From: Tritrichomonas musculus
Taxonomy: Eukaryota > Parabasalia > Tritrichomonadida > Tritrichomonadidae
Assembly: GCA_039105265.1 (NCBI GenBank)
Contig: JAPFFF010000002.1
Coordinates: forward strand, 4,588,001 to 4,652,000
Reading direction: 5' to 3'
Length of the DNA stretch: 64,000 bases
Shown: positions 7,802 through 17,300 of the stretch, one piece after another
Position numbering within the stretch: the first letter of the stretch is position 1
Layout: every line of letters begins with the position of its first letter
The notes under the pieces: generated by a model
What the model was told of the DNA's origin: nothing
Database searches by the model: none
What the model saw: only the letters and a program-made list of their open reading frames with translations
Program-made: the position numbers and the translations under genes

Positions 7802-10800
7802 TTATTCACCTTCATATGTAACACTGTATTGCATAGCTTTATTTTTCCTAGAGGCCCTTTCTAGCTTATTTTGGTTTTTCATCTCAATATATCCACTACC
7901 CTCTCCGTATAATTCATATTCGATTAACGCATTGATGTTATCAATAAATCCTTGGCGAGCTTTCTTCAATTCAGCTGGCGGGGCTGTTCGTGCGAACGTA
8001 ACTAGATTTCCATAAAATGAAGTTTTATTTTTAGTATCTGGCTTGATTCCCTCATCGAATGTATATCCAAATCCCCATTGAAATACAACTTCCTCTACGA
8101 AATCTAACATGTCGCTAAGCTCATTGGGTACATCTCCTTTCTTTAGGTCACCAGTTTTACGGTTAATTGCCTTGTCAATAATTTTAATCCAGGCTTGGAC
8201 CTTAGGACCGACACCCTTTTGATAAGTTTGTTTATGAGTACTCCTCCAATTCGACCAATCTGGGTAGTTGAATGATTTGCCTCTAGCAGACTTTTTCTCA
8301 ACAGCTAGTTTCATAGGAATGTCAAAGTAATAGACATATATGGCGTTGCATACCGTTAGAAAATTGGTCAGTTTCCTGATTTTGATATACTTATTATAAG
8401 TATTGTTGGACCAGAATATCTTCCATATGTGAGAGAACAGGGATGCCCAATAACTGTTAGGTGATAAACGTTTACTAATACGTGCCTTTCCAAGACCGAG
8501 ATCACCATATGCAGTTTCTAGAGTATTCAAGTCCTGGGATTTCTTCAATATATATTCACCACGATCCCAATCGACATTGGCAACATCCTTATTAAATTGC
8601 TGCATAAGCCATACATTAAATGGAGTTGCTTGACGCTTAGCCTTTGTATTATAAATTGTTTTCCAGACCTTCTTATAAGGAGATGCATGGACTAATTTGT
8701 AACCGTTGACTATAGCTGGAGTTCCACGTTTATCAACAAGTATGATATCATCAACACGGTCACCATTAAGGTCTGTAATATTATTTCCTAATGGGTCAAT
8801 ACTGTTGGTTGGTAATAATCTGTACTTGGGAACTCCATTCTCATCAAGATGTTTCAAACAATATTCCTCCGCGGTATCACGAGCTGCTGCTGCTGGAATG
8901 TACTTAACTCGAAAGTTACCATTTATGACCATATGTAAGAAGTTCTTCTTGAAATCTGAAGAATCAGCTGTGAGTGCGAGATTGCCAAACTTGTCTAAAT
9001 GGCCTTTAACATTTGCAAAGTCTTTACCTGAACGCTTACCCATGAGACCACTTCGTGATTCAATAGGCACCCTTACATAGTCATATTCAGTGTCTTTAGA
9101 ATATTTGGATTTTGGTCTGTGTACCGAACCTGGTACTTCCTTAAGTGATTTCCCACCGTATACAATCGGAGGTTTAACAGGTGTCCTAACATATTTATAT
9201 TTAGCTAGAGTAGGTGCCTCAGCCTCAGCCTCAGACTCAACCTCAGTATCACCTTCATCCTCATCCTCCTCACCACCACCAATATCGATAATTCCATCAT
9301 CATCATCATCAATTGCTTTAGTAGCCTTACTGGTTTTATGGGACATGTGTTCTTTAGGTGAAGAAAAAATGTTATTATTTGTATTCTCACGATTGACATC
9401 TTTTTCGAAATCAGCTTCGATATCAGATTCGATACCCTCATAGACCCTAATCTTATTGATATATCTTCGTATATTCGACACCTCGGCTTCTGCTTTTGGA
9501 GTCTTTATGGTAAGCGATCGATCTTCTGCGATTGAATCCAAGTTATGTATGATGTCATCAACCATATCTCGAACCTCCCGAATCTCAAACTGGTTAAGTT
9601 CACGAGGTGCACATTCGGGGTCATCCGCAATGCGATAGTATTTGGGTAGTACCTCAATGATATCCTCAGGGAGAATACGCTTTGTGCGCAGCATGTCCAT
9701 ATCCTGATCAATCCTATCTGCACGAGTTCCGATTTCTGGGAATATATTTGACATCGATTGGGATTCCGCCTCCTCCTCCTCTTCCTCCTCAAATTCTGGA
9801 TTAACGGGTTGTCTATTGGGATCAGCATTATAATCAGGGGTGTCCTCGATTGGGACTTCGCTAGGGACTTCGCTTGGATCTCCTGGAGATTCCAATCCAG
9901 GAAAATCCGATAATGGTATCGATTGGGACTTCGCTAGGGACTTCGCTAGGGACTTCGCTTGGATCTCCTCGATAGGGACTTCGCTTGGATCTCCTGAGGG
10001 TGTTATTGGGGGTTTCGGTTGGGATATCAAATATAGATTCGGATTTGTGAAGTAAGTCTCGACATATTTCGTAAGCCTTTTCTTCAACTTGTCAACCTGA
10101 CTAGGATCATTAAAGTCGGTGCTTACCAAAGCTTGACTCATCTCACCAATCGCTTTTACTATCTCAGTCTCGTACGAATCTGGATAATAGATGATATGTC
10201 GAATATTATTGATGACTTCCTCTGATACATCGCATTTACTAGATAAATACTCAAGAAGCTTACGGTAATCAAGAAGCTTACTGTACGGGACTTTACTACT
10301 ATCCTCCACTTCCCCTGAGTCTTCACCGGAGTCTTCACCGGAGTCTTCACCGGAGTCTTCACCTGAGTCTTCACCGGAGTCTTCACCTGAGTCTTCACCT
10401 GGAGGTTCCACGAGTGGATCTCCTTGGGGTTCCTCGATAGGGACTTCGCTAGGGACTTCGCTAGGGACTTCGCTAGGGACTTCGCTTGAATCTCCTTGGG
10501 GTTCCCCTGGAGATTCCACCTCAGGAAACTCCGATAATGGTATCTGTGGGGGTTTCGGTTGGGGTGCTATTGGGGGTTCCGCTTTGGGCTTCGACTGGGA
10601 CTTCGCTTGGGGTTTCAAATATTTATTCGGATTTCTGAAGTAAATTGAAGCTTTCAGCGTAAGGAGGTTCTTCAAACTTTGAACAGACCTAGGATCATTA
10701 AAGTCGGTGCGTACACAATCTTGCCTCATCCCATCGATAGCATTTACTATCTCATCGACGTACAAGTCTGAATTATTGATGACATATATCATATTATCGA

Positions 10801-11644
10801 TGGTTTCATCTGATACACCGCATTCACTAGATAAAAACTTAAGAAGCTCGCGGTATTTGTAGGGGACTTCACTATAAGCCTCCTCTTCACTTGGATCTCC
10901 TTGAGGTGCCACGATAGGGACTTCGCTAGGGACTTCGCTAGGGACTTCGCTTGGATCTCCTGGGGGTTTCTCGATTAGATCTCCTGGAGATTCCACTTGG
11001 GATTCCACTTGGGATTCCACTTCAGGAAACTCCGATAATGGTATCTGTGGGTGTTTCAAATATAGATTCGGATTTGTGAAGTAAGTCGCGGCATTATCTT
11101 TAAGTCTTTGCTTCAAAGTTTGTTTCGTATTAGCGTTATTCTTGTAGTATCCAGCCCAAGTAGATGCCATGTCATTGATCGTCTGTTGTAACTCATCATT
11201 GTACAGATCTGGATTATTGATGACATGTATCATATTATCGATGATTTCTTTTGACACACGGCACGTATCATATAAAAACTTAAGAGTACCCTGGAGTCTG
11301 GTACCCTGGACTCTACTCCTATAATATGCAAATCTCTTTGGGTCATTGATGGATTTCAAATATGAATCTGTTGCTTCGAGGAATTGTTCGACATGGTACC
11401 TAAATTTTTTCTTAGTATCTTCAACTTGATCAGCTCTAATGGGATCTCCTCCTGGATTTGGCCAATATCTCCTCATCACATCGATATGGCCAGACATCTG
11501 TTCACCATACTTATCTCTATTATTGATGGTACCTATCATAGCATTGATGATGGTTTCATCTGTTACTCCGAATTCACTATATAAAAACTTAAGGATATTA
11601 CGGTCTCTGGCGCTCTGGACTTCATTATCAATACGGGTAAGCAT
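7802..11644 (-). CDS. giant repeat protein with conserved C-terminal domain (1280 aa), element A
   Basis: The C-terminal half (from about residue 640) matches the whole 680-aa protein of C and the end of the B protein. Its hallmark is ITDLNGDRVDDIILVDKRG (about 963), an EF-hand-like Asp-rich loop, followed by VNGYKLVHASPYKKVWK and a helical region. The N-terminal 630 residues occur only in A: four copies of a helical domain of about 85 residues (about 15-105, 118-195, 262-341, 451-538; for example LLKFLSSECGVSDETIDNMI) joined by Pro/Ser/Glu-rich tandem repeats. The divergent fiber gene starts 18 bp away. I do not recognise the family; virion association is possible since it is conserved beside structural genes. 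Confidence 0.75.
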   Translation of the reverse strand: MLTRIDNEVQSARDRNILKFLYSEFGVTDETIINAMIGTINNRDKYGEQMSGHIDVMRRYWPNPGGDPIRADQVEDTKKKFRYHVEQFLEATDSYLKSINDPKRFAYYRSRVQGTRLQGTLKFLYDTCRVSKEIIDNMIHVINNPDLYNDELQQTINDMASTWAGYYKNNANTKQTLKQRLKDNAATYFTNPNLYLKHPQIPLSEFPEVESQVESQVESPGDLIEKPPGDPSEVPSEVPSEVPIVAPQGDPSEEEAYSEVPYKYRELLKFLSSECGVSDETIDNMIYVINNSDLYVDEIVNAIDGMRQDCVRTDFNDPRSVQSLKNLLTLKASIYFRNPNKYLKPQAKSQSKPKAEPPIAPQPKPPQIPLSEFPEVESPGEPQGDSSEVPSEVPSEVPSEVPIEEPQGDPLVEPPGEDSGEDSGEDSGEDSGEDSGEDSGEDSGEVEDSSKVPYSKLLDYRKLLEYLSSKCDVSEEVINNIRHIIYYPDSYETEIVKAIGEMSQALVSTDFNDPSQVDKLKKRLTKYVETYFTNPNLYLISQPKPPITPSGDPSEVPIEEIQAKSLAKSLAKSQSIPLSDFPGLESPGDPSEVPSEVPIEDTPDYNADPNRQPVNPEFEEEEEEEAESQSMSNIFPEIGTRADRIDQDMDMLRTKRILPEDIIEVLPKYYRIADDPECAPRELNQFEIREVRDMVDDIIHNLDSIAEDRSLTIKTPKAEAEVSNIRRYINKIRVYEGIESDIEADFEKDVNRENTNNNIFSSPKEHMSHKTSKATKAIDDDDDGIIDIGGGEEDEDEGDTEVESEAEAEAPTLAKYKYVRTPVKPPIVYGGKSLKEVPGSVHRPKSKYSKDTEYDYVRVPIESRSGLMGKRSGKDFANVKGHLDKFGNLALTADSSDFKKNFLHMVINGNFRVKYIPAAAARDTAEEYCLKHLDENGVPKYRLLPTNSIDPLGNNITDLNGDRVDDIILVDKRGTPAIVNGYKLVHASPYKKVWKTIYNTKAKRQATPFNVWLMQQFNKDVANVDWDRGEYILKKSQDLNTLETAYGDLGLGKARISKRLSPNSYWASLFSHIWKIFWSNNTYNKYIKIRKLTNFLTVCNAIYVYYFDIPMKLAVEKKSARGKSFNYPDWSNWRSTHKQTYQKGVGPKVQAWIKIIDKAINRKTGDLKKGDVPNELSDMLDFVEEVVFQWGFGYTFDEGIKPDTKNKTSFYGNLVTFARTAPPAELKKARQGFIDNINALIEYELYGEGSGYIEMKNQNKLERASRKNKAMQYSVTYEGE
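9839..10990 (+). repeat. in-frame 12-bp minisatellite clusters inside the giant repeat gene
   Basis: Clusters of the 12-bp unit GACTTCGCTAGG (about 9,855-9,975, 10,440-10,490, 10,915-10,955; coding SEVP) and of TCTTCACCGGAG (about 10,315-10,400; coding GEDS, seven or so units). All stay in frame because the unit is a multiple of three. They fall in linkers between the four helical domains and are absent from elements B and C. Confidence 0.85.
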
Positions 11645-11662
11645 ACCTTTATTTTATAGTAA
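11645..11662. promoter_or_regulatory. 18-bp divergent promoter, giant gene / fiber gene
   Basis: Two opposite start codons only 18 bp apart around the core CCTTTATTTTATAG. The same 18-bp spacing and core recur in C (56,803-56,820), and B has 21 bp (33,648-33,668). So little room implies start sites within or very near the coding sequence. Confidence 0.5.
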
Positions 11663-14266
11663 ATGTTCAGTATAGAACAGAGTGGATTTTCAATAAAAGC
11701 GGCCACTATCGACGAGTTACTAATAGAATACATCAAAAAGTATGCATGTATGTGTCATGCCAATGGGTCCAATGGGTCCAATGGCTCGAATATAACTGGT
11801 CCCAACCAGGAGCAGATCAAGGAACTCATTACGAGTACAGTTGGTGAGCAACTCGAAAAATATGCCTTAGCCAAGGACCTTGAGTCATACGCTTTGCAAA
11901 CCCAGCTATTCGACTATGTGAAAACCGAGGATTTCAATACGGAGATGCTGAAGTACGCATCTAGTGAAGATGTGGATAGTGCCATTGGGGAATTACGTGA
12001 TTACATCGCCAAAAACTGTGCACTATCTACTGAAATACCTGAGGTCCCTGAGAACATCGTTACGAGTGATTCATTGAGTACTGCTTTGGAACCGTATGCG
12101 AAGACCCAGGACTTGCCAGATATGACCGAGTATGCGAAGCTTGCGAACTTAAGTGAGTACGTGAAGACTCAGGACCTCCCTGAGATACCCACAGTTCTCA
12201 AAAATAGTGAGTTGCAATTGAACATAAGAGATCAATTACCAGACGAAATGTTTCAGAAATTGATGGCTGAAGATGTTAAACCATTATCAGCTCAAGCATC
12301 AATGTGTTTAACAAGTATGGCGGCTAATGAAGGTCTTCAAGCGGCTTTGGATTCTTGTGCCAGAGAATATGTTCGAAAAGAAGACCTCCCAGCGATTATT
12401 GATCAAGTGAAAGGCGATATCCCAGAGATTATCGAGGGGCAAACAACTATTCAATTCACAATCGCCAATAATACAATTCTTGATTTGGATTACGACCCAT
12501 ATCATGTACTGATTGAGCAATATGGGTTGGATATTGTATCATCAGACAGCTACTATACGGCCCATTATGTTCACGCAGACTATTCGTACAATGACGATGA
12601 TAATCTACCCTCTCAGATACTGCGCATGGAAGGAAGTGATTCTAGTCTTTGGTATCTGTATAACTCCCATGAGTTAATCAATCCAGGAACTGGTGATACA
12701 CCGGAAATACTGTCATGTTCAATTACCAAAACTGTCGAACCAACAGACAAAAACGCTTATTCGGCTAGATATGTGTCGAACACTTATGCTCTCAAAGCGG
12801 ATATCCCAGAACCAGTTGACTTGACACCATATTATACTAGTGCCCAGGCTGATGAGAAGTTCGTCGATGAAGATGAGCTCGCATATGAATTAGATAAGTA
12901 TGAGACCAAGGATGTGGCTGATGGGAAGTATGCGAAGCTTGCGAACTTAGGTGAGTACGCTCTCAAAACGGATATCCCTGAGATCCCCACTGATTTGGTT
13001 AATGAATCTGCACTGAGCACCGCACTATATGGCACTGAATTGAATATTGAATATCCGAATCCAGTTCGTGATTATATATTCGTAAAACCATACTTACCAG
13101 AAACCGATATACATGTGATATTTGATGTTAATTGGGGTTCTAACACGGATTACATTAACAATATACAACATTTTGATTTGATATTCAAGCCTTATGAAAA
13201 ATATAAGAGAGGATATAGAATGGTGTTAGATAATGGATCGTATATTGTATGGTATGATCGTGGTGAATTTATGGTGTATAATTCAAGTGGCAATACTCAA
13301 TGGTTAATGAATGTCATTAAAGCTCAAATCGAATCACCATTTGTAAAAACTGAGAGTATTACTAATGAAGGTTCCCAACAAATCACAATTCAATGTACAC
13401 AGAATGATCGTGGTTGTGTAGTTCCTGATGATGATGTAAGGAAAGTATTCACTACCGAAACTATTATCGTCAAATTCAAACGAAATGCCGATGATGCATC
13501 ATATGAAGAAGCTGAATACGGATACAGTTTATTTAAGAGTTTGAATATGATTTACAAATCAACCAGTGGTGATGCGCAAGCTCTCAGCCCCTCCGGGGGT
13601 GATGCGACAGCTCTCAGCCCCTCTGGGGATGAATCAATAAATATTAATTATAATACCCATATTATCTCATTGAGAGCTGAGGACGATACACTGACCAATA
13701 TATATGATGCGTCTATCACACTAATCCGCCACCGACCTGTGAACAATGATATGATTACTTCGGTGAAATATGTGACTGATAACTTTGCATTGAAGTCATA
13801 TGTTGATAAACTACACGCAATCGCCAGTACAACCATCACCCACTACTCCCCAATCGAGTCATCGGTTAACACCATCACCGATTTCGTCATTGGAGCTCCA
13901 GTATATATGACCGGTAAGGTATATCATCGTGAGGACTCGAAATGGGTCCCTAGCACTGAAGCTGACACCACTGATTGCATATGTAGTGTGAAGACCACTG
14001 GCACCTGGAAGGAGTATGTTGGTATATGCGTCAGAATCGATGAAGCCAATGGTTGTATCACATTCGCCACTCATGGGGATTACATGGTTAAGGTTGAGGA
14101 CTCCTCATGCTATTCCATTGGGGATGAGGTATTCATTGATAACGCTGATAATAAACTGAAGATACTCACTGGTGAGACCGCGATAACCTCAAAAATAAAT
14201 CGCATGACAGTGGGTATCATAACTGGTATCATCAACGGATCCACATTAGCTGTGTTTAAGGCCTAA
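11663..14266 (+). CDS. fiber-like protein (867 aa), element A
   Basis: N-terminus MFSIEQSGFSIKAATIDEL is shared with B and C. Residues about 35-180 carry short repeats of the kind EYAKLANLSEYVKTQDLP and YALKTDIPEIP that resemble phage tail- and head-fiber shafts. The middle (about 185-720) is a set of beta-rich modules largely private to this copy. The last 150 residues are conserved in all copies (TTITHYSPIESS, DFVIGAPVYMTGKVY, GDEVFIDNADNKLKIL) and recall capsid-decoration or head-fiber caps. A host-binding spike is the likely role, from inference. Two 30-bp H1 units lie in frame at about 13,566-13,630. Confidence 0.75.
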   Translation: MFSIEQSGFSIKAATIDELLIEYIKKYACMCHANGSNGSNGSNITGPNQEQIKELITSTVGEQLEKYALAKDLESYALQTQLFDYVKTEDFNTEMLKYASSEDVDSAIGELRDYIAKNCALSTEIPEVPENIVTSDSLSTALEPYAKTQDLPDMTEYAKLANLSEYVKTQDLPEIPTVLKNSELQLNIRDQLPDEMFQKLMAEDVKPLSAQASMCLTSMAANEGLQAALDSCAREYVRKEDLPAIIDQVKGDIPEIIEGQTTIQFTIANNTILDLDYDPYHVLIEQYGLDIVSSDSYYTAHYVHADYSYNDDDNLPSQILRMEGSDSSLWYLYNSHELINPGTGDTPEILSCSITKTVEPTDKNAYSARYVSNTYALKADIPEPVDLTPYYTSAQADEKFVDEDELAYELDKYETKDVADGKYAKLANLGEYALKTDIPEIPTDLVNESALSTALYGTELNIEYPNPVRDYIFVKPYLPETDIHVIFDVNWGSNTDYINNIQHFDLIFKPYEKYKRGYRMVLDNGSYIVWYDRGEFMVYNSSGNTQWLMNVIKAQIESPFVKTESITNEGSQQITIQCTQNDRGCVVPDDDVRKVFTTETIIVKFKRNADDASYEEAEYGYSLFKSLNMIYKSTSGDAQALSPSGGDATALSPSGDESININYNTHIISLRAEDDTLTNIYDASITLIRHRPVNNDMITSVKYVTDNFALKSYVDKLHAIASTTITHYSPIESSVNTITDFVIGAPVYMTGKVYHREDSKWVPSTEADTTDCICSVKTTGTWKEYVGICVRIDEANGCITFATHGDYMVKVEDSSCYSIGDEVFIDNADNKLKILTGETAITSKINRMTVGIITGIINGSTLAVFKA
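13566..13630 (+). repeat. in-frame 30-bp palindromic unit H1, two tandem copies
   Basis: Two units reading GATGCGCAAGCTCTCAGCCC and GATGCGACAGCTCTCAGCCC, each closed by a CCCCTCYGGGG hairpin, encode DAQALSPSGG and DATALSPSGD in the fiber gene. The B and C fiber genes lack them. Confidence 0.8.
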
Positions 14267-14267
14267 T

Positions 14268-14354
14268 TATCGGGACAGCAATTTTGCTGTTCCAGGGAAT
14301 TAGTGGTTATCTCCATGAAATCTGGGTCGACGGGAAATCCCGCAGACCCCATAT
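14268..14354 (-). repeat. hairpin repeat, family H2, copy 2 (reverse orientation), between convergent genes
   Basis: The reverse complement of this stretch matches 4,543-4,620, including the GATTTCATGGAGATAACCAC string. Its GGGTC...GACCC hairpin arms are swapped relative to copy 1. It also contains the hairpin ACAGCAATTTTGCTGT (14,275-14,290). C has a simpler hairpin with the same CAGCAATTTTGCTG core here (58,293-58,306), so this core may act as a bidirectional terminator for the fiber and PolB genes. Confidence 0.65.
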
Positions 14355-17300
14355 TCAATTCGAATTGCATATAATATAGTCCTCTGATGTGAGTCCGTGG
14401 ATGAATGGTGCACAGGATTGGTTCGCGAGGACAATCATTTTGGTGTGAGTCCCGGTGAGAGCATTCTTGTTTACCGTGATCTTGGACATCGTCATCTCAC
14501 TGATTTTGCTCTGGATTTTGTTGCGCATAGTCATCCCCGGAGGGGCTGAGAGCTGTCGCATCATCTGCAGATTGATATTTTTGCCAACCTTCACACCACC
14601 ATTGTCGATGATGTCCTTGTAATCATCACTTGTAATACGGTTTTTCTTGAGGGAGACCCCCTTGAGTTTGAGTGCCTTGGTTATAGCGCCACTATTAAAT
14701 ATGGTGTAGCACTTAGGGGCTAACGCTATCATATTCTCACCATACTTCTCAATGCAGAGACCCAGTATTTTCTTCTCATCAGCGATTGTATTTATATTGG
14801 GATTCGGCATGAACTTATATATGTTCTCATCATAGAATGCCCTATTCTTGATGATGTATTTGAACTCTTGATCGGACCCCTTGGTATCATCACCAGCAAC
14901 TGCAAAATACGCACTATCAGTGTCCCCCTCTATGAAATGGAATCGCTCCACATCAAGGCACTTGTACATGAAGTCGTATATGAATGTGAGATACCAGAAT
15001 TTGGCATTATCTAGAGTCCAGAATGATTCCTGAAGGCATGTAGTGCATTTGAAGCTCTTCGGGTTCATCTGGAGTAGATAGTTGTCATCACTCAATTTGG
15101 TGCCACTGACATAGTTGTCGTAGATGATATTCTGGAAGGTCTTATCGCGCGAGCATATCTTGATTTTGGAGAACTTCTCGGTGTTCATACCATCGTACCC
15201 ATATGAGCCATTCATGCTGATCTTGTAGAACTTCTCATTGCCATGCTCGGATCCAGAGATGATATCCTGACGGCGTTTCATGAACTCACTAACGAATGGG
15301 TTGAATCCGCGATGAGCCTCGTATGTGGTGAGACTCTTGATATCCTCAATGACAAGCCCATGGTCGAGGAGGAACCAGAGGTAGTAATTCGAGAATGTCT
15401 GATAGGTACCCATTGTATCAACACTCATGGTCAGCTTCCGTTCAGTTTTGTCAACAGATGGGAGCTTATTGCGAGTCATGTAGTTGTGCATATATGGGCC
15501 AATTGTGGCCTCATCATTGGTGATATCGAAATTGCGGAATACAGGTGGGAAATTGATGAAGTAGTTGATTTTGGATATTGGGCATTTCAACATGACCTCC
15601 GCTTTGAACAGGAATTTGGGATGCTTTCGGAGCTTCTGGCTGTTGATGATATGCATGCATGAGTTGTAGGTGTTCATATTTTTGGTACCATCCTTATACA
15701 CCTCGAATCGCTCTATCATGGAACCTGGCATATACATGACTCCCCCGTGATATGGATTGGCATCATGTTTGGTTGAACTGAATGCAGATGGGTATAAGCT
15801 GTTGAAATCGACTCCAACAATATGAGTCATCGTGTGTGGAGTGTCATATGAGATTACCTTGTGATCAACGGCGTTGTATCTAAAGCGGTTTATTTTGGTA
15901 TGACCCTTGATGTTGACACGGTGCATGACATTGGATAGACCACCAGTGATGTTGTTCCGTAAGCTGTAATACTCCTGTTCATCGTTGATGAGCGTTGGGA
16001 GATGCATCATCTTGCAGTACTTCTTCAGCTGAATTCGGAGTTTTGTTATATTGGGGTCATCACGACTGCGAAGTCTGTTGCATTCCGCACAAGCGAGTTT
16101 ACAGTTACTGAGTTCATGACCGATATCATTATTGATTCTATCGAGAGTAGGTCTGTTGGTCCATGTGAAGTGCTCACCACAGAGATGGCACTTGCCAGTA
16201 TCTGGATTGTTGTACATCTCCATGAACTTATCGAATTGCTCCTCACAAACACATTTATCGAGGTTCCTGGGTTTGTCCTTATGAGCTAGATTATATTTGA
16301 CATCCTGGTTATAGTAGTTCTCGCATTTGAATCGCCACCAATCGAGGTTTGGTTTGAATTTGTTAATGGGATTCTGTATGGAGTATTCGGCATTTGGATT
16401 GAATTCCTTATATGCGAGTGCATACTTGATACAGGATGCATTCTTGCTTAGCGATAGGTTTGAGATGAGGTCCACGTTGTACTGAGCATTGAGTGCAATC
16501 AGGTTGTCAATGGGTTTGATCATCATCTCGACATCATTATCATTGTATGCAAGTAGGTAGTCCCATCGGGTTTCATAGTTTTTGGCATCCTCGAGATACA
16601 GTTTGTAAGCATCTGGTGTCAATGGGTTCTTCTGGTTGAGATAGCTGTAGAACGCCTCATACTCAAATGGCTCTGCTTGTGAGAGGACCTCATTGTAGTT
16701 CTCAGTGTTGATGGCTTCATATGGGAACACACCCTTCGAGCTATTCTCGACCCCACCGCAAATGATTCCATTTGAGTCCAAAGCCATGCTTTGTCCGAAG
16801 TCTACCCCGAATTGCCTTAATGTACCTCCAGCGACGAATGATTGTGCATCGATGAATCGCAACTTGGTATCGTATTTGGGTGACTTCAATATGAACTGCT
16901 TCAGTGAGGATGTGGTACCAATGATGCTATTGGGTTCAACACTCCAGAGTGCAGTTCCCGCTGAACTGTAATTGAGATACTCCTTGAATAGGTTGCTATC
17001 GAATCTACTCGAGTTGAATCCAAATACGGTTATCACATTCAGGTTGCGATCAATGGTTTTGAGATTGTCAACTGGTTGATTGATGAAGGATTTCATGTAT
17101 TGAACCTTATCGTGATACACCTGCTTGGATTGCTCAAACAACCACTCGATCCATTTGATGATGAACTCAGATGAATCCCTTAATGAGAAGTGCCTTGTGG
17201 TACAACCAGATTGCGATTTGACACATGATGATACACTAAGGGGTATCAGTCGTGAGTTGATGGTTGTGGATGAACCAATAGATGTATTCACAGGCTGTTC

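Noticed and set aside
7425-7824. 124-aa and 100-aa frames opposite the 511-aa gene
   Set aside because: Low-complexity antisense readings that are not kept in element C.
10310-10400. CRISPR-like or regulatory tandem array
   Set aside because: A 12-bp in-frame minisatellite coding GEDS within a long open frame.
15243-15662. 139-aa frame opposite PolB, and similar frames at 60,040-60,525, 19,083-19,458 and 8,706-9,080
   Set aside because: Shadows of conserved PolB or Asp-loop codons; no independent start context or conservation.
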